Shown: one piece after another, positions 62,986 through 64,000 of the stretch | Layout of the letters: each line of letters opens with the position of its first letter | How positions within the stretch are numbered: the first letter of the stretch is position 1 | Assembly: GCA_964527215.1 (NCBI GenBank) | Contig: CAZGNZ010000010.1 | Span: 34,241 to 98,240 of the forward strand | Length of the DNA stretch: 64,000 bases | Source: CAZGNZ01 sp964527215 | Lineage (GTDB): Bacteria > Fidelibacterota > Marinisomatia > SCGC-AAA003-L08 > JACNLC01 | Reading direction: 5' to 3' | Notes under the pieces: generated by a model | The model's input: only the letters and a program-made list of their open reading frames with translations | Told to the model about the DNA's origin: nothing | Database searches by the model: none | Position numbers and translations under genes: made by a program

Positions 62986-62991
62986 TATTCT

Positions 62992-63010
62992 ATTTACCTG
63001 TCTGGTAAAT
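62992..63010. promoter_or_regulatory. Operator dyad of the higBA-type operon
   Basis: ATTTACC and GGTAAAT are an exact inverted repeat around TGTCT, between the toxin ATG and a TATAAT box (63032-63027 on the minus strand). Position and symmetry fit repression by the HTH antitoxin; binding is inferred. Confidence 0.6.
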
Positions 63011-63208
63011 GAAAAATATATTCAACATTATAGTGATGAAAACCATCAATCAGTTGGTCAGCTGGGTGGAAAAGGATATTCAAGAAATGGCTGTTGAAAA
63101 GCAAACCCCAGCCGGCCTTCGGGCTTCTTCCTTTTACTTTCCTGATCATGTGAAATAATGGGGAATTATAGTTGTCATTGGGTAGTTAACAATGATTCCT
63201 CACATTTT

Positions 63209-63598
63209 TCATATTTTTTCAGATCTATTATAGTCAGCCTGTAAAACCTCATCAAATGTGACTTGGAATTCATTAATCAATTTTATAAGGTCTGATCTAC
63301 CAAATAACTTTATTTTGTTTTTTTTAGCAAGGTCACGCGCGTTATCAGTGAAGTGACTATTTGTGACTACGGCAAGCTGAAACTCTTCTGAGTACATATC
63401 CTTATAAAAACCTTTAGATTTTAGTACTTCTCCTAACGCTGAGTCACCAATATTATTTATGGATTGTTTAACCTGAATTAAAATATTCTTCCGCTCCCCA
63501 AATACAACTACATCTGCACCTTTATCATTTTGTGCAGGCGTGAGTAATACTTCGTTACCTATCTTCTTCCATAGGACAGCAATACACGCCTCAAACAA
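63209..63598 (-). CDS. Mrr-type restriction endonuclease-like protein, probably 5'-truncated
   Basis: The frame encodes 129 residues from TTG 63598. It shows the PD-(D/E)xK core of Mrr_cat: TPAQNDKGADVVVFGER, then NILIQVKQS, and ends in a helix-rich part (AVVTNSHFTDNARDLAKKNK). The open frame continues upstream without an ATG to a stop at about 63668, running into the 23-bp repeat array, so the original N-terminus is probably lost. Mrr-like nucleases cut methylated or foreign DNA. Confidence 0.65.
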   Translation of the reverse strand: MFEACIAVLWKKIGNEVLLTPAQNDKGADVVVFGERKNILIQVKQSINNIGDSALGEVLKSKGFYKDMYSEEFQLAVVTNSHFTDNARDLAKKNKIKLFGRSDLIKLINEFQVTFDEVLQADYNRSEKI

Positions 63599-63634
63599 CA
63601 GAGGTTTTAAGTTATCAATTTTCTCGATGGAAAA

Positions 63635-63771
63635 TCCGGCGACTCTCGGACACCATTCCGGTGATTAGCCGGACAGCAATCCGGTAAACACCCGGACATT
63701 GATCCGGCGATTTGTCGGACAGCGTTCCGGTAAATGCCCGGACAGCATTCCGGCGTTTATTCGGACAAAAA
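63635..63771. repeat. Six tandem 22-23-bp repeats
   Basis: Six consecutive units of the form TCCGG(C/T)(G/A)-6 nt-CGGACA-4/5 nt, each beginning at 63635, 63657, 63680, 63703, 63726 and 63749. Most units contain a small inverted repeat (TCCGG/CCGGA). There are no spacers, so it is not CRISPR. It abuts the 5' end of the Mrr-like frame. Confidence 0.85.
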
Positions 63772-63877
63772 CGTGATTTTCACCGGAATCGAATCAAAAA
63801 ACACCCTGGCGAAAATATCTGCCCTGAAAAGTCTCCTGTTTCATAGGTTACTTCGTTCTTAATACGGAGGAACACAA

Positions 63878-63973
63878 TTGAAACGAAAAAGCAGAAAACA
63901 AAGGAGACTGCCCATGAGAAAAATCAAACAAATTATATTGCTCAACATTACTGTCCCAACATTAGTTGAATAA
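63878..63973 (+). pseudogene. Possible remnant of a transposase N-terminus
   Basis: A 31-codon frame from TTG 63878 with CGGAGG 7 nt upstream. Its MRKIKQIILLN resembles the first residues of IS21-type IstA (MRKIKEVLRL), then stops after a short unrelated tail at 63973. No other IS features are visible before the window ends. Very tentative. Confidence 0.2.
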
Positions 63974-64000
63974 ATTCAATTGGTTACTGCCTGTATTTCT

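Noticed and set aside
63635..63771. CRISPR array
   Set aside because: The units are directly adjacent 22-23-bp repeats without unique spacers, and no cas genes are present.

Overview
The window is a mostly well-packed bacterial chromosome segment of roughly 50% GC. It comes from a diderm of the FCB superphylum, most like the Marinimicrobia and related candidate phyla. This rests on lipoproteins with clear lipoboxes, a PorV/PorQ-type outer-membrane protein, a giant C25 (gingipain-type) peptidase ending in a type IX secretion sorting domain with the NYPNPFNP signature, TonB-dependent receptors, and a glutamate-mutase-L family protein. I cannot fix the phylum from sequence alone.

Layout. 1-4.6 kb (minus strand): start of a TonB-receptor-like protein, an IPT/propeller lipoprotein, a PorV/PorQ protein, a NifX-like small protein and a ROK repressor. 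5.3-15.6 kb (plus): the 1745-residue secreted C25 peptidase, then a TonB receptor, a YfiR-like protein and a methyl-accepting chemotaxis protein. 15.6-20.8 kb: AT-rich, loosely packed accessory DNA with a decayed hicA, hicB, dispersed palindromic repeats, a double-domain flavoprotein, a VOC protein and a receiver-PAS protein. 20.9-36.5 kb (minus): the MutL cluster, a peptide-type ABC importer with two tandem binding proteins, cdsA, rlpA, pyrD, pyrK and a TPR/LysM lipoprotein. 36.7-39.6 kb (minus): a small protein, tRNA-Leu/Cys/Gly and a three-gene periplasmic redox operon (rhodanese, MauE/DoxX, metallophosphatase-like). 39.7-43.4 kb (minus): four overlapping genes for methylthioadenosine breakdown. 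43.8-57.9 kb (plus): ALDH7, a dead lysine-aminotransferase homologue, rsmI, tmk, ctp, tRNA-Val, thrS-infC-rpmI-rplT, pheS-pheT-zapA-folD. 58-64 kb: tRNA-Arg with a broken partial copy, a phosphodiesterase, an alpha-amylase with dockerin-like repeats, a higBA-type toxin-antitoxin pair, an Mrr-like nuclease fragment, a 23-bp tandem repeat array and a possible transposase remnant.

The most notable observation is at 37470-38594 (minus). This frame is interrupted only by one in-frame UGA, at codon 41. The UGA sits where the second Cys of a Cys-Gly-Cys motif is expected. A hairpin whose apical loop begins 18 nt downstream has loop GGUCUG, which shares GGUCU with the E. coli fdhF SECIS. I read this as an unannotated selenoprotein in an operon with a rhodanese and a CGC-containing MauE/DoxX membrane protein, i.e. 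a periplasmic thiol/selenol redox module.

Other strong points: infC has no AUG/GUG/UUG start and must begin at AUU or AUA. The homologue of lysine 6-aminotransferase beside ALDH7 has lost its PLP lysine. hicA carries an in-frame nonsense codon and lacks its usual catalytic His. A second tRNA-Arg 3' half is split by a 53-bp insert in its T loop. The overlapping mtaD-phosphorylase-aldolase-mtnA set looks like a methylthio-DHAP shunt.
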